Below are positions 25,665 through 34,017 of a stretch of DNA of 41,635 nucleotides, in pieces. The position numbers were made by a program, and so were the translations under genes. The stretch spans positions 1 to 41,635 of the forward strand of contig JAMOQM010000091.1 of assembly GCA_027064005.1 (NCBI GenBank), given 5' to 3'. This DNA comes from Candidatus Cloacimonadota bacterium. Its GTDB lineage: Bacteria; Cloacimonadota; Cloacimonadia; Cloacimonadales; JAMOQM01. Every line of letters begins with the position of its first letter. The stretch's first letter is position 1. The notes beneath the pieces were generated by a model. The model saw only the letters and a list, made by a program, of their open reading frames with translations, was not told the origin of the DNA and made no database searches.

Positions 25665-27470
25665 CTATATTTGCTGAATTTTAGAAATTAATGAACGCAA
25701 TTTTTCTTCATCACTTTGAATTTTTTCTTTGCTTATTTCTTCCGGAGTAAATCTTGCCCGATCACAAATCTCAAAATATTCTTTAATGTCATCCAAAATA
25801 TTAGCGAATTTTCCCGATTTTATCTTATCATAAATCTCGGAAGTTGTTGAACCTCGTGAAATATTTAATTTATCGGTAATGTAATTTGAAATCCCAACCT
25901 GTGATGATGAATAGAATTTTTTATCTCCATTCTTAGAATATTCTTCAGCTTCTTTAAGATATTTTTTTAGAATTTTTGACGCATTTTTAATTCTGCGATA
26001 TTCGGTATTATTCAACAATTTGTTCTTTTCTTTTGAATAATAATATGCTCCGATAAGAGATAATATCGAAAACAAATAAATTAACCAATAAACAAATTTA
26101 TCAAACAAAAGCTGTTTTGGTTTTTTAGAAATTGTTGTATAAATAAACCCGATATCAGCACCTTCAGAAGAAACATTTGATTGCACAAATCCATTTGGAA
26201 TAAATGATTTCTTACCGGCTTTAATCTCCAGATTATGAGGTTTTGTACTTAAAGTAATGTATTTCTTTATCTGCGGATTAAAGAAAGAAAATTCTATTTT
26301 AGGAATTTGATAATTACCTTCTTCCTCCGCAATTACGAGATATTTAATTCTTTTAATACCGCTCATATTTGTTTTATCGAAAAAACCAGTCTTCGTTTCC
26401 GGATCAAGAAAATGAAAATGAACCATTTTTTTTAATTGAGGAGCGACAAATTGATTGAAATTACCTTTCCCTTTGATTTTCAAAGTATATGTAAAAGAAT
26501 CCCCAACTTTCAAACCGGAAACATTTAATGAATCCTCCAACGTAAATTGCCCAATTGCTCCCGTGAATGAAACAGGTTGATTTTTTGTTGGCAACGGCAA
26601 AACCGTTAAAGGAATCTTTTTGCTTCTGACTGTAATTTGTCGAGAAGAATCAAAATCAAAAAATGACCTTGCCGGTACTGAAACCTGAACATTCATTTCT
26701 AAACTTGGTATAAACAATTTTCCGGAATTATTTGCTGACAAAGCAATTTTAGTTAATAACATTTGCTTATATATTTGTCCTTTATAATTCGTCCTCTGAA
26801 AACTAACTTTATCGGCTGTATAAAGATTTTCTTTCCAGAAACCTTTGTAATCCGGTGATTTCCCAAAAGATAAATTTAGCAATCTATCTTTAGTTAAAAG
26901 GTAATAACTTACAATTACCGGTTCGCCTTCAAAAACGGTATTCTTATTTAACTTTGCAATTACAAAAGTGTTATTCTTTGATATATTTTGACGGGGTTGA
27001 TTTGAAGTAAACGGATCGGCAAAGAATTGGTTCTGCTGTTGCCTGTTTTGATGAGAAGGACGGTTACCTGAATTTTTGGTTACAACCATTTTTATCGGTG
27101 AAGTCGTAATTGTTTTACCTTTAAACGTTAAACTGATTGGAGCGATAATAAATGTTCCGATTTTTTGAGGTTGTAGAGTGTAGATAAAGGATTTTGTGGT
27201 TTTTCTTTCCATTTTCCCATTCACAATCGTAATTGAAGAAGATGATGATGATGTTTGTCCAATTACATCAAAATCTAATTTATTAGGCAATTTTACCTCA
27301 TCGACTTTCGACGCATTCTTGCCGGAAATTTCTATTGTGAGAGTAAAAGTATCATTAATCCCAACTTTGGTAACATCAACATAAGATTGAATACTTAGAG
27401 CCGAAACACTGAATATCGTCATCAACAGGGAAATGGTTATTATTATTTTTTTGTAATTCATCGTTTTCAT
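25665..27470 (-). CDS. batD: BatD family aerotolerance protein
   Basis: 601 residues. After a signal peptide (to about residue 24) comes a long beta-rich periplasmic region. It opens with VDVTKVGINDTFTLTIEISG and repeats Ig-like segments such as KIGTFIIAPISLTFKGKTI and VGDSFTYTLKIKGKGNFNQF, the usual BatD (oxygen tolerance) pattern. One membrane helix (YWLIYLFSILSLIGAYYYS) lies near 460-480. A cytoplasmic helical tail of about 120 residues follows. The start has AGGAGG five bases upstream. It is ten bases after batC. BatD is thought to be the periplasmic part of a MoxR/BatAB complex. Confidence 0.9.
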   Translation of the reverse strand: MKTMNYKKIIITISLLMTIFSVSALSIQSYVDVTKVGINDTFTLTIEISGKNASKVDEVKLPNKLDFDVIGQTSSSSSSITIVNGKMERKTTKSFIYTLQPQKIGTFIIAPISLTFKGKTITTSPIKMVVTKNSGNRPSHQNRQQQNQFFADPFTSNQPRQNISKNNTFVIAKLNKNTVFEGEPVIVSYYLLTKDRLLNLSFGKSPDYKGFWKENLYTADKVSFQRTNYKGQIYKQMLLTKIALSANNSGKLFIPSLEMNVQVSVPARSFFDFDSSRQITVRSKKIPLTVLPLPTKNQPVSFTGAIGQFTLEDSLNVSGLKVGDSFTYTLKIKGKGNFNQFVAPQLKKMVHFHFLDPETKTGFFDKTNMSGIKRIKYLVIAEEEGNYQIPKIEFSFFNPQIKKYITLSTKPHNLEIKAGKKSFIPNGFVQSNVSSEGADIGFIYTTISKKPKQLLFDKFVYWLIYLFSILSLIGAYYYSKEKNKLLNNTEYRRIKNASKILKKYLKEAEEYSKNGDKKFYSSSQVGISNYITDKLNISRGSTTSEIYDKIKSGKFANILDDIKEYFEICDRARFTPEEISKEKIQSDEEKLRSLISKIQQI

Positions 27471-27480
27471 CGCACCTCCT

Positions 27481-28221
27481 CTACCAGAATTTTCCTGATT
27501 TAGGTCTTTGCCCTTGAATCATTACTTTTTTCTTTTTCTTATTTTCTTTTTCTTTTTGCATTACCATCTTTAATAATTTTTCAGCTTGTTTTTTATCTTT
27601 TGCCATTTTCATTTGCTGTTTTTTTTGTTGTTCATTTTGTTTTTTATCTTGCTTTTGATTCTTTTGTTTATCTTTATTTTGATTATTTTTATCTTGTTTA
27701 TTCTGTTTCTGTTGGTTTTGTTTATCTTTTTTCTGATTTTTTTTATTCTTATTATTTTTATTGTTCTTTTGTTTTTGTTTTTGTTGTCTTTGAAGCATTC
27801 TCGACGCCAATTCATAATTGATTCTAGCATCTTCATTTTTGCTATCAGACATCAAAGAATTTTTGTAAGCTTTAATTGCATCTTTATAATTTTTCTTTTG
27901 AAAATAACTATTCCCAAGATTTTTATAAATTTCACTTTTATTCTTAATTGATTTATCTCGCAAAGCTAATTTATATTCATCAATAGATTTATCATATTTC
28001 TTATTTTGATAATAATTATTTGCCAAATTATAATGCAATTTCCCGTCTTTAGGATAATTTACCGCATTCTTTTCAAAGTATTTTTCACTATCTTTGTATT
28101 TTCCCTTTTGATAAAGAGATTTACCTTTAAAGTAATTTTTCAGCTTTGAATAATTAAAATCAATCGAGTGTAAACTGATGAACATTAAATATATCATTAT
28201 TAGGATTGATATTTTTTTCAT
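27481..28221 (-). CDS. batC: BatC-like TPR protein with Lys/Asn/Gln-rich tail
   Basis: 246 residues from ATG 28221, five bases after GGAG (a GTG at 28227 is the upstream alternative). Signal peptide about 1-19, TPR repeats about 35-135 (KLHYNLANNYYQNKKYDKSI, IYKNLGNSYFQKKNYKDAI). From about 148 to 232 there is an extreme low-complexity stretch of K, N and Q with some D, then MIQGQRPKSGKFW. A short C-terminal motif ending in W after a charged tail is typical of BatC. The tail is probably disordered and may bind partners or polyanions. It sits between batB (4-10 bases away) and batD. Confidence 0.85.
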   Translation of the reverse strand: MKKISILIMIYLMFISLHSIDFNYSKLKNYFKGKSLYQKGKYKDSEKYFEKNAVNYPKDGKLHYNLANNYYQNKKYDKSIDEYKLALRDKSIKNKSEIYKNLGNSYFQKKNYKDAIKAYKNSLMSDSKNEDARINYELASRMLQRQQKQKQKNNKNNKNKKNQKKDKQNQQKQNKQDKNNQNKDKQKNQKQDKKQNEQQKKQQMKMAKDKKQAEKLLKMVMQKEKENKKKKKVMIQGQRPKSGKFW

Positions 28222-28231
28222 TTTCACTCCG

Positions 28232-29245
28232 TTATATCGTCCGTTTTATAATTTCTTTTTTATTATATAAAATAAATATTTCAACAAAAATTAAAAATAA
28301 AGCAATCAATAAAAAGTATCTGTATTGGTCTTTATAGCGAATAAATTCTTTGCTGGAATACTTTGATTTTTCAATAGTGCTTATTCTTTTCAAAATTTCA
28401 AAAATCTCTGATTGCTGAGGAGTTATAGCATAAAATTTCCCATCGGTAACCTTTGCTAATTTTGTCAAAGTACCAACATCCAATTTAGATAAAATTATAT
28501 TTCCCTTATCATCTTTGGCATATTCAACATCTCCATTTTCATTTTTAATCGGTATTGTTGAACCTTCCGGACTCCCTATTCCTAAAGAATAAATAATAAT
28601 CCCGTCTTTCTTCAATTTTTTTGCTGTTTCAATAGATTTCTTCTCCAGATCTTCCCCGTCAGAAACAAGAATAACAACTTTATATTTTTGAGAATTACTA
28701 AAAAGTGATGCGGATTTATTTAACGCCGCTCCAATATTTGTACCGTAATATGGAACCGTATCTGTATCTATATTGTTTAGAAACATTTTGGCAGCCCCAT
28801 AATCATCGGTTAGCGGACATTGCACAAAACTTTTTCCGGCAAATGCTACAATCGCTACTCTATCGCCTTTTAATTGATCAATAAACAGTGAAATTTGATC
28901 TTTTGCACGTTTCAATCTATTTGGTTTAATATCTTCAACTTCCATACTCTTTGAAGTATCTAAGCAAATAACAATATCGATTCCTTCTTTTTTCACAATC
29001 TGCAATTCCTTATTCCATTGTGGTCTGGCAGCTGCAATAATCATAAAAAATATAGCGGTAATTAAAAGTGCGTTCTTTAAATTCAAATGAAAAAAAGAAA
29101 GATTACCATAATAAAAATCAAAAAAACGTTCATCACTAAATTTTGAGAATCGTGATTTATTTCTCTTTTTAACAAAGAAAATCAAGATAATTAATATTGG
29201 AATTATCAGCAGTCCTAACAAAAATATTTTATTTCCCCATTGCAT
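28232..29245 (-). CDS. batB: BatB-type von Willebrand factor A membrane protein
   Basis: 337 residues. Membrane helices at about 7-25 and 56-74 and one near 310-330. The vWA domain lies between, with the metal-ion site DTSKS (Asp96, Ser98, Ser100), a later conserved Thr region (PYYGTNIGAALNKS) and VVILVSDGEDLEKKS. QCPLTDDYGAAKMFL is shared with the neighbouring BatA. The vWA domain probably faces the cytoplasm or periplasm next to the MoxR ATPase partner. SD AGGAAG precedes the ATG. It is 12 bases after batA. Confidence 0.9.
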   Translation of the reverse strand: MQWGNKIFLLGLLIIPILIILIFFVKKRNKSRFSKFSDERFFDFYYGNLSFFHLNLKNALLITAIFFMIIAAARPQWNKELQIVKKEGIDIVICLDTSKSMEVEDIKPNRLKRAKDQISLFIDQLKGDRVAIVAFAGKSFVQCPLTDDYGAAKMFLNNIDTDTVPYYGTNIGAALNKSASLFSNSQKYKVVILVSDGEDLEKKSIETAKKLKKDGIIIYSLGIGSPEGSTIPIKNENGDVEYAKDDKGNIILSKLDVGTLTKLAKVTDGKFYAITPQQSEIFEILKRISTIEKSKYSSKEFIRYKDQYRYFLLIALFLIFVEIFILYNKKEIIKRTI

Positions 29246-29257
29246 TTTATACTTCCT

Positions 29258-30250
29258 TTATGGCAAAAATTTTGGATTTATAATCGTAAACCAAAGTTCA
29301 ATTATTAACAACAAAATAGATAATAATATGAAATATGGAAATAATTCTTGGTAATGATAATAATTTTTAATCTTAATTTCTGTCTTTTCCATCTTATCAA
29401 TATTATCAATAATATTCTTTAGTTCTTCGGAATTATGGGCTCGATAAGCTTTTTTTGTACCGGTTTCTTGAGCTATTTTATTCAAAGATGCCATATCAAC
29501 ATCAACTTTAATTTTCTGATATCTTTTCCCATAAATTGGATCTTGCACAGGAATTTCAGCATAACCTCTTTTACCAACACCAATCGCATAAATTTTTATA
29601 CCAAAAGTTTTTGCTAAATTTGTCGCGGTTAAAGGATCAATCTCGCCGGTATTGTTTCTACCGTCAGTAATCAAAATAATAACTTTAGATTTTGCTTTAG
29701 AATCTTTGAGCCTCGCCACAGAATTTGCAATCCCCAAACCGATAGCAGTTCCTTGAGCTTCTTTATCAATTTTAATATCTGATAAAATTTTCATCAAAAT
29801 GTTGTAATCTAAAGTTAGCGGACATTGAGTGTAAGCATTTTCAGCGAATTTGACAATTCCAATCCTATCATTTTTTCTTTTATTGATAAAATATTTAGCA
29901 ACTTTTTTGGCTGATTCCAATCTATTTTTCGGCTTAAAATCAATGGCTTCCATACTTCCGCTCACATCAATTGCCATCATAATATCAATACCTTTTCCCG
30001 AAATCTGCTGTTTTTTATAAGAAAATCTCGGACCGGCCAAAGCAAATATTATTGAAAAAATCATCAAGCTGTGAATTGCAACCAAAAGAAGTGGCCAATA
30101 TGAAGAATGACCGGCTACTTTTTTCAAAATATCTATTCTGGAATGATGAATACGCGGACGTTTTTTTCTAATAATATAGAAATAATACGCCCAATAAATT
30201 GGAAGAATAAAAGCCAGCCACAACCATTTAGGATTAGACAATTCAAACAT
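29258..30250 (-). CDS. batA: BatA-type von Willebrand factor A membrane protein
   Basis: 330 residues with two N-terminal helices (about 8-26 and 52-72), a vWA domain and a C-terminal helix (YFILLSILLLIIELWFTII). The metal-ion site is complete: DVSGSM with Asp95, Ser97 and Ser99, then the GTAIGLGIANSVARL threonine motif and VIILITDGRNNTGEI. NRLESAKKVAKYFI matches the BatA pattern. It overlaps the preceding gene by eight bases with GAGGAG upstream. BatA and BatB are paralogues and are presumed to be a heteromeric complex handled by MoxR. Confidence 0.9.
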   Translation of the reverse strand: MFELSNPKWLWLAFILPIYWAYYFYIIRKKRPRIHHSRIDILKKVAGHSSYWPLLLVAIHSLMIFSIIFALAGPRFSYKKQQISGKGIDIMMAIDVSGSMEAIDFKPKNRLESAKKVAKYFINKRKNDRIGIVKFAENAYTQCPLTLDYNILMKILSDIKIDKEAQGTAIGLGIANSVARLKDSKAKSKVIILITDGRNNTGEIDPLTATNLAKTFGIKIYAIGVGKRGYAEIPVQDPIYGKRYQKIKVDVDMASLNKIAQETGTKKAYRAHNSEELKNIIDNIDKMEKTEIKIKNYYHYQELFPYFILLSILLLIIELWFTIINPKFLP

Positions 30251-31169
30251 TTTTCTTCTCCTCGGAGTTTTTCAAATCTTCGTGCCGATCAAAGCTGTTT
30301 AAAAAATTCTCAAACCAATTTAGCATTTCTTCAGAACTTTCCAAAGATGGAATATATTTGGCAAATTTAACTCTCTCTGCTTTTTCCAAAAAATTTAATA
30401 TCTTTTTTCTAACTTCCATATCTTTACGAGGAAAAGCTTTTTTAATTTCATAGAAAGTCATTTCAACAGCATTTAATTTATATTCCAAAGCAATAAATTC
30501 TCGCATTATCATTGATAGACCAAAATAGAAACCCAAAAAATCACCTTTTCCGAGTAAATTCTCTTTCTTTAAATTTTCCAACTTTTCAAGACAAATAACA
30601 TAAGGAGGTCGATTATCAATAAATTCAACTTTCTCAACGACATCTTTATCCTTATTTTTAAATTTTTTAATCAAAAGGACAATAACTAAAACGATTAAAA
30701 TCAGGATAAGTATCGGTACAAAAATATCCCAAAATCCGGGTTTAATTGTCATTAAAGGAGAAATGCCTCTTATAGTTTTTGTGGAATCAGTTGTAACTTT
30801 TTTGACAAAAACAGTAATAGGTTGCGAAGAGAGTTTTTCAATTTTATCACCGGATTTTACCGTAAAATCAATCGCCGGAATTTGATGTTCTCCAGTATCA
30901 AAAGGAGCCATTTTTATCATTAAGTTTGTAATTTTCTTAGCATTTTTTATTGAATCCTGTTGAGAAATATTATAAACAATGAAGATATCCAAAGTATCTT
31001 CCCGCGGAGTAAATATCGAATCGTTCAATCCGGTTTCTATCGAAATATTAAGCGTCATCGGTGTTCCGATATAAACATTTGTTGGTTTGTCTATCTTTGT
31101 ATTTATTGTTTGAGCAGACAAAATTCCAAATATTAAAATATTGATAATGATGAATTTTATATTACGCAT
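30243..31169 (-). CDS. BatD-like membrane protein of the MoxR/vWA cluster, function unknown
   Basis: 308 residues. Signal peptide about 1-19 (MRNIKFIIINILIFGILSA), one Ig-like beta domain (TNVYIGTPMTLNISIETG, FDTGEHQIPAIDFTVKSGDK), a strong membrane helix at about 149-168 (FVPILILILIVLVIVLLIKK) and a cytoplasmic helical domain to the end. The cytoplasmic part (MREFIALEYKLNAVEMT, REFI followed by an acidic helix) resembles the tail seen in BatD and DUF4381-like proteins. It lies between DUF58 and batA, overlapping both by eight bases, as such proteins do in many FCB Bat operons. I treat it as a reduced BatD paralogue. Confidence 0.75.
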   Translation of the reverse strand: MRNIKFIIINILIFGILSAQTINTKIDKPTNVYIGTPMTLNISIETGLNDSIFTPREDTLDIFIVYNISQQDSIKNAKKITNLMIKMAPFDTGEHQIPAIDFTVKSGDKIEKLSSQPITVFVKKVTTDSTKTIRGISPLMTIKPGFWDIFVPILILILIVLVIVLLIKKFKNKDKDVVEKVEFIDNRPPYVICLEKLENLKKENLLGKGDFLGFYFGLSMIMREFIALEYKLNAVEMTFYEIKKAFPRKDMEVRKKILNFLEKAERVKFAKYIPSLESSEEMLNWFENFLNSFDRHEDLKNSEEKKNV

Positions 31170-32046
31170 TGTTCTTTCGTTTTATCCTCATTTTGAAAAA
31201 TTTTATTAAAGCTTTCACATATTCCTGATCTGTTTGAATTGTTAACAAATCAATTTTCATTTTCTTAAGTTTCTCTATCAATATTCCATCCTCTTCTAAA
31301 ATCAATCGGGAATATTTCTCTCTCACTTTTTTACTGGAAGAATTAACTGTAAAAATCTCTCCTGATTCCCAATCTTTAAGATAAAGTAAACCGGCGTTTG
31401 GCAAATTCTTTTCAATAGGATCAATTACTCTAATTGCAATTACGTCGTGTTTACGAGATAAAAGTTTTAGCGGTTTTTCATAATCCTTATCCAAAAAATC
31501 AGAAATTAAAAAGATAATACTTTTCTTTTTTGTAATCCGATAAACATATTCAATCGCATTTTTCAAACTGGTTTTATTGCTCTCCGGATTAAAATAGAGA
31601 ATCTCTCTCAAAATCCTCAAAGCTGTTTTCTTTCCTTTTCTCGGCGGAATATATTTTTCAATTTGATCTGAAAATAGAGTTAAACCGACTTTATCATTAT
31701 TTGACAAAGCGGAGAAAGACAGCACACCGGCAATCTCGGTAATCAATTCGGATTTCAAACTATTTCGGGTTCCGAGAACAGTTGAGGCACTGCAATCAAT
31801 CATAAATAGAACATTCAGTTCGCGAGTTTCCTCAAATTTTTTAATATAAGGATGACTCATTCTCGCCGAAACATTCCAATCTATTTGACGAAAACTATCG
31901 CCTGATTGATATTCTCGAACTTCAGAAAATTCCAAACCTTGCCCTTTAAAAAGGGAGTGGTATTCTCCGGAGAAAATTTCCGAAACCAAACTTTTGGTAG
32001 TAATTTCTATTTTTCGAATTTTCTTAATTATTTCCGATGCTTCCAT
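31162..32046 (-). CDS. DUF58 domain-containing protein
   Basis: A 294-residue soluble protein. It has the DUF58 signature REYQSGDSFRQIDWNVSAR (44-62) and a vWA-like fold starting FMIDCSAST (82-90), with NKTSLKNAIEYVYR and IIFLISDFLDKDYEKPL later. DUF58 proteins travel with MoxR ATPases and Bat proteins and are probably their adaptors or substrates. The vWA metal site is degenerate (DCSAS), as is usual in this family. GGAG precedes the ATG. It is 21 bases after moxR. Confidence 0.92.
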   Translation of the reverse strand: MEASEIIKKIRKIEITTKSLVSEIFSGEYHSLFKGQGLEFSEVREYQSGDSFRQIDWNVSARMSHPYIKKFEETRELNVLFMIDCSASTVLGTRNSLKSELITEIAGVLSFSALSNNDKVGLTLFSDQIEKYIPPRKGKKTALRILREILYFNPESNKTSLKNAIEYVYRITKKKSIIFLISDFLDKDYEKPLKLLSRKHDVIAIRVIDPIEKNLPNAGLLYLKDWESGEIFTVNSSSKKVREKYSRLILEEDGILIEKLKKMKIDLLTIQTDQEYVKALIKFFKMRIKRKNNA

Positions 32047-32067
32047 TTCTACTCCGATTTAATATTT

Positions 32068-33054
32068 TTACGGAACTTCAATTTCATCAAACAATCTGTT
32101 TACAACATCTTCTTGAGTTACTTCTTCAGCTTCGGCTTCATAAGTTAAAATTATTCTATGACGTAGCACGTCTTTACCAATTGCTTTTACATCGTCCGGA
32201 GTTACATAACCACGATGTTCCAAAAATGCGTGAGCTTTTGCAGCTCTTGCCAAAGCAATTGAGGCACGAGGCGAAGCACCGTTTGCGATTAGAAGTTGCA
32301 AATCTTTTAAATTCGGATATTTTTCAGGCTCACGAGTCGCAAAAACAATATCTAAGATATATTCGCGGATTTTATTTTCCATATAAATATCATTAACAAT
32401 TTTTCTCATTTCCAGAATATCTTCAATTTTAATAACTTGTTTTACTTCAATTGGTTCTTCTTTTTCCATCCTATTAAGGATCAATCTTTCTTCTTCACGA
32501 GTCGGATAATTAACCACCAATTTCAGCATAAATCTATCTAATTGAGCTTCCGGAAGCGGATAAGTTCCTTCTTGTTCGAGAGGATTTTGGGTTGCCATTA
32601 CCAAAAATGGTTTAGGCAATTTATAGGTTGTATCGCCAATCGTAACCTGTTTTTCCTGCATTGATTCCAATAAAGCAGATTGAACTTTTGCCGGAGCTCG
32701 ATTAATTTCATCTGCAAGAATAAAGTTTGCAAAAATAGGACCTTTTTTAGGAACAAATTCCGTTGTTTTTTGATTATAAATTAAGGTACCAATTAAATCT
32801 GCCGGTAAGAGGTCCGGAGTAAATTGCAATCTTTTAAAAGTTGCGGAAACTGTATTAGATAAAGTATTTACAGCCAATGTTTTTGCTAATCCGGGCACAC
32901 CTTCCAAAAGAATATGACCGTTTGACAGCAGCCCAACCAATAATCTTTTCATCATATAATCTTGACCGACAATCACTTTATTTACTTCATTCATAACATC
33001 GTCAATCATTTGACTTTTTTGTTCTACAATTTTTTGGATTTCTTCAATCGTCAT
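32068..33054 (-). CDS. MoxR family AAA+ ATPase
   Basis: 328 residues from ATG 33054 (MTIEEIQKIV), chosen because GGAGG lies four bases upstream; the frame is open to 33123 but that part has no ribosome site and contains an RNA hairpin. Walker A is GVPGLAKT (52-59), Walker B is FILADEIN (111-118), sensor 1 is the ATQNPLEQEGTYPLPEAQLD region, and the arginine-rich lid contains ASPRASIALARAAKAHA. MoxR proteins are chaperone-like ATPases that insert metals or assemble complexes together with vWA proteins. It heads the DUF58-bat section and is separated from rfbD by 87 bases, the largest gap in the cluster. Confidence 0.94.
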   Translation of the reverse strand: MTIEEIQKIVEQKSQMIDDVMNEVNKVIVGQDYMMKRLLVGLLSNGHILLEGVPGLAKTLAVNTLSNTVSATFKRLQFTPDLLPADLIGTLIYNQKTTEFVPKKGPIFANFILADEINRAPAKVQSALLESMQEKQVTIGDTTYKLPKPFLVMATQNPLEQEGTYPLPEAQLDRFMLKLVVNYPTREEERLILNRMEKEEPIEVKQVIKIEDILEMRKIVNDIYMENKIREYILDIVFATREPEKYPNLKDLQLLIANGASPRASIALARAAKAHAFLEHRGYVTPDDVKAIGKDVLRHRIILTYEAEAEEVTQEDVVNRLFDEIEVP

Positions 33055-33088
33055 TCTTCCTCCAAAATTTTTTGATATTTTAAAACTC

Positions 33089-33135
33089 ATTAGAATAACA
33101 CCGCCGAGTCGGTTTTGTTTCAAAAATATTCTAAT
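33089..33135 (-). promoter_or_regulatory. Nested hairpin in the moxR leader
   Basis: ATTAGAATA (33089-33097) and TATTCTAAT (33127-33135) are perfect 9-bp inverted arms. Inside, ACCG (33100-33103) and CGGT (33110-33113) form a second stem. The inner part is the only GC-rich patch in the gap. There is no T-run on the moxR side. A cis-acting RNA structure, processing site or operator would fit. Confidence 0.45.
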
Positions 33136-33141
33136 TTTCTT

Positions 33142-34014
33142 TTATTTTGAGAGATTTTCTACCTTTCTTTTCACATATCGCGACAAAGCATTTTGCCAAG
33201 TTGGAATTTTCTTTCCGGTAATTTTTTCATATTTAGAAATTGAAAGCACGGAATTAGTCGGACGAGGTGTTTTATCGGGAAAATAATCAGCGGGAATAGG
33301 CTCAATATTTGTATTAAGAGGATAATATTTTTTCATAATTTTTAGCATTTCTACCGAAAATTCATATCTATTATGTCTGCCTTTATTTGTAAAATGAAAA
33401 ATGCCTTTTTGTTTCATACTTAGAAGGTTTTGGAGCCCGACAATCAAATCTTCAGTATAAGTTGATTTTCCAAATTGATCACTGACAATTTTCAAATTAG
33501 CCTTTGTTTTTATCAAATTAAAAACCGATGAAACAAAATTTTTTCCATTCAAACCAAATAGAAAGCTAATCCTGATTATCAAATAATTTTCCAAATTGTT
33601 TAGCACAAACTGTTCGCCTTCCAACTTTGATTTTCCATAAAGATTCACCGGATTGGGTTTGTCATTTTCAAGATATTCATAATTTGAGGAAGAGTCACCT
33701 TTGAAAACATAATCCGTACTAAAATGCACGAGAAAAATACCGTATTTTTTTGCCAACTTACAGAGATTTTCTACACCGGCTGCATTGACTTCATAAGCTT
33801 TTGAATATTCCTCTTCAGCTTTAGTAACATTTGCATAAGCAGCACAATTTATGATAATTTCGGGTAAATATTTTTTGATAATTTCTTCCATCATTCCCAT
33901 ATTTGTTAAATCAAATTCTTGATGTGAAAGAGCAATTGAATCTTTAAAGAAATCATTTTTCGCAATTTCACTTCCTAATAAACCGTTCGCTCCGGTGATT
34001 AAATATTTTGTCAT
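33142..34014 (-). CDS. rfbD: dTDP-4-dehydrorhamnose reductase family protein
   Basis: 290 residues, an extended short-chain dehydrogenase. NAD(P)-binding TGANGLLG (8-15), INCAAYANVTKAEEE, VHFSTDYVFKG and the catalytic YGKSK (Tyr-x-x-x-Lys) are all in place; TPRPTNSVLS near the C-terminus is typical of RfbD. It reduces dTDP-4-keto-L-rhamnose to dTDP-L-rhamnose for O-antigen or cell-wall glycans. rfbA, rfbB and rfbC are not in the window, so an RfbD-like reductase with another nucleotide sugar remains possible. SD AAGGAT precedes the ATG. It is three bases after the BatA-like gene, so probably cotranscribed. Confidence 0.85.
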   Translation of the reverse strand: MTKYLITGANGLLGSEIAKNDFFKDSIALSHQEFDLTNMGMMEEIIKKYLPEIIINCAAYANVTKAEEEYSKAYEVNAAGVENLCKLAKKYGIFLVHFSTDYVFKGDSSSNYEYLENDKPNPVNLYGKSKLEGEQFVLNNLENYLIIRISFLFGLNGKNFVSSVFNLIKTKANLKIVSDQFGKSTYTEDLIVGLQNLLSMKQKGIFHFTNKGRHNRYEFSVEMLKIMKKYYPLNTNIEPIPADYFPDKTPRPTNSVLSISKYEKITGKKIPTWQNALSRYVKRKVENLSK

Positions 34015-34017
34015 TTT

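Noticed and set aside
27525-27780. CRISPR-like or tandem DNA repeat
   Set aside because: The periodic look comes from low-complexity codons; there are no equal repeats with unique spacers.
27586-27951. Very hydrophobic plus-strand open frames and a basic minus-strand frame in batC
   Set aside because: They are frame shadows of the Lys/Asn/Gln-rich tail: antisense of AAA/AAT/CAA gives Phe/Ile/Leu, which mimics membrane protein.
33055-33123. N-terminal extension of moxR
   Set aside because: No ribosome site, and it overlaps the hairpin; ATG 33054 has GGAGG four bases upstream and starts at the usual MoxR N-terminus.
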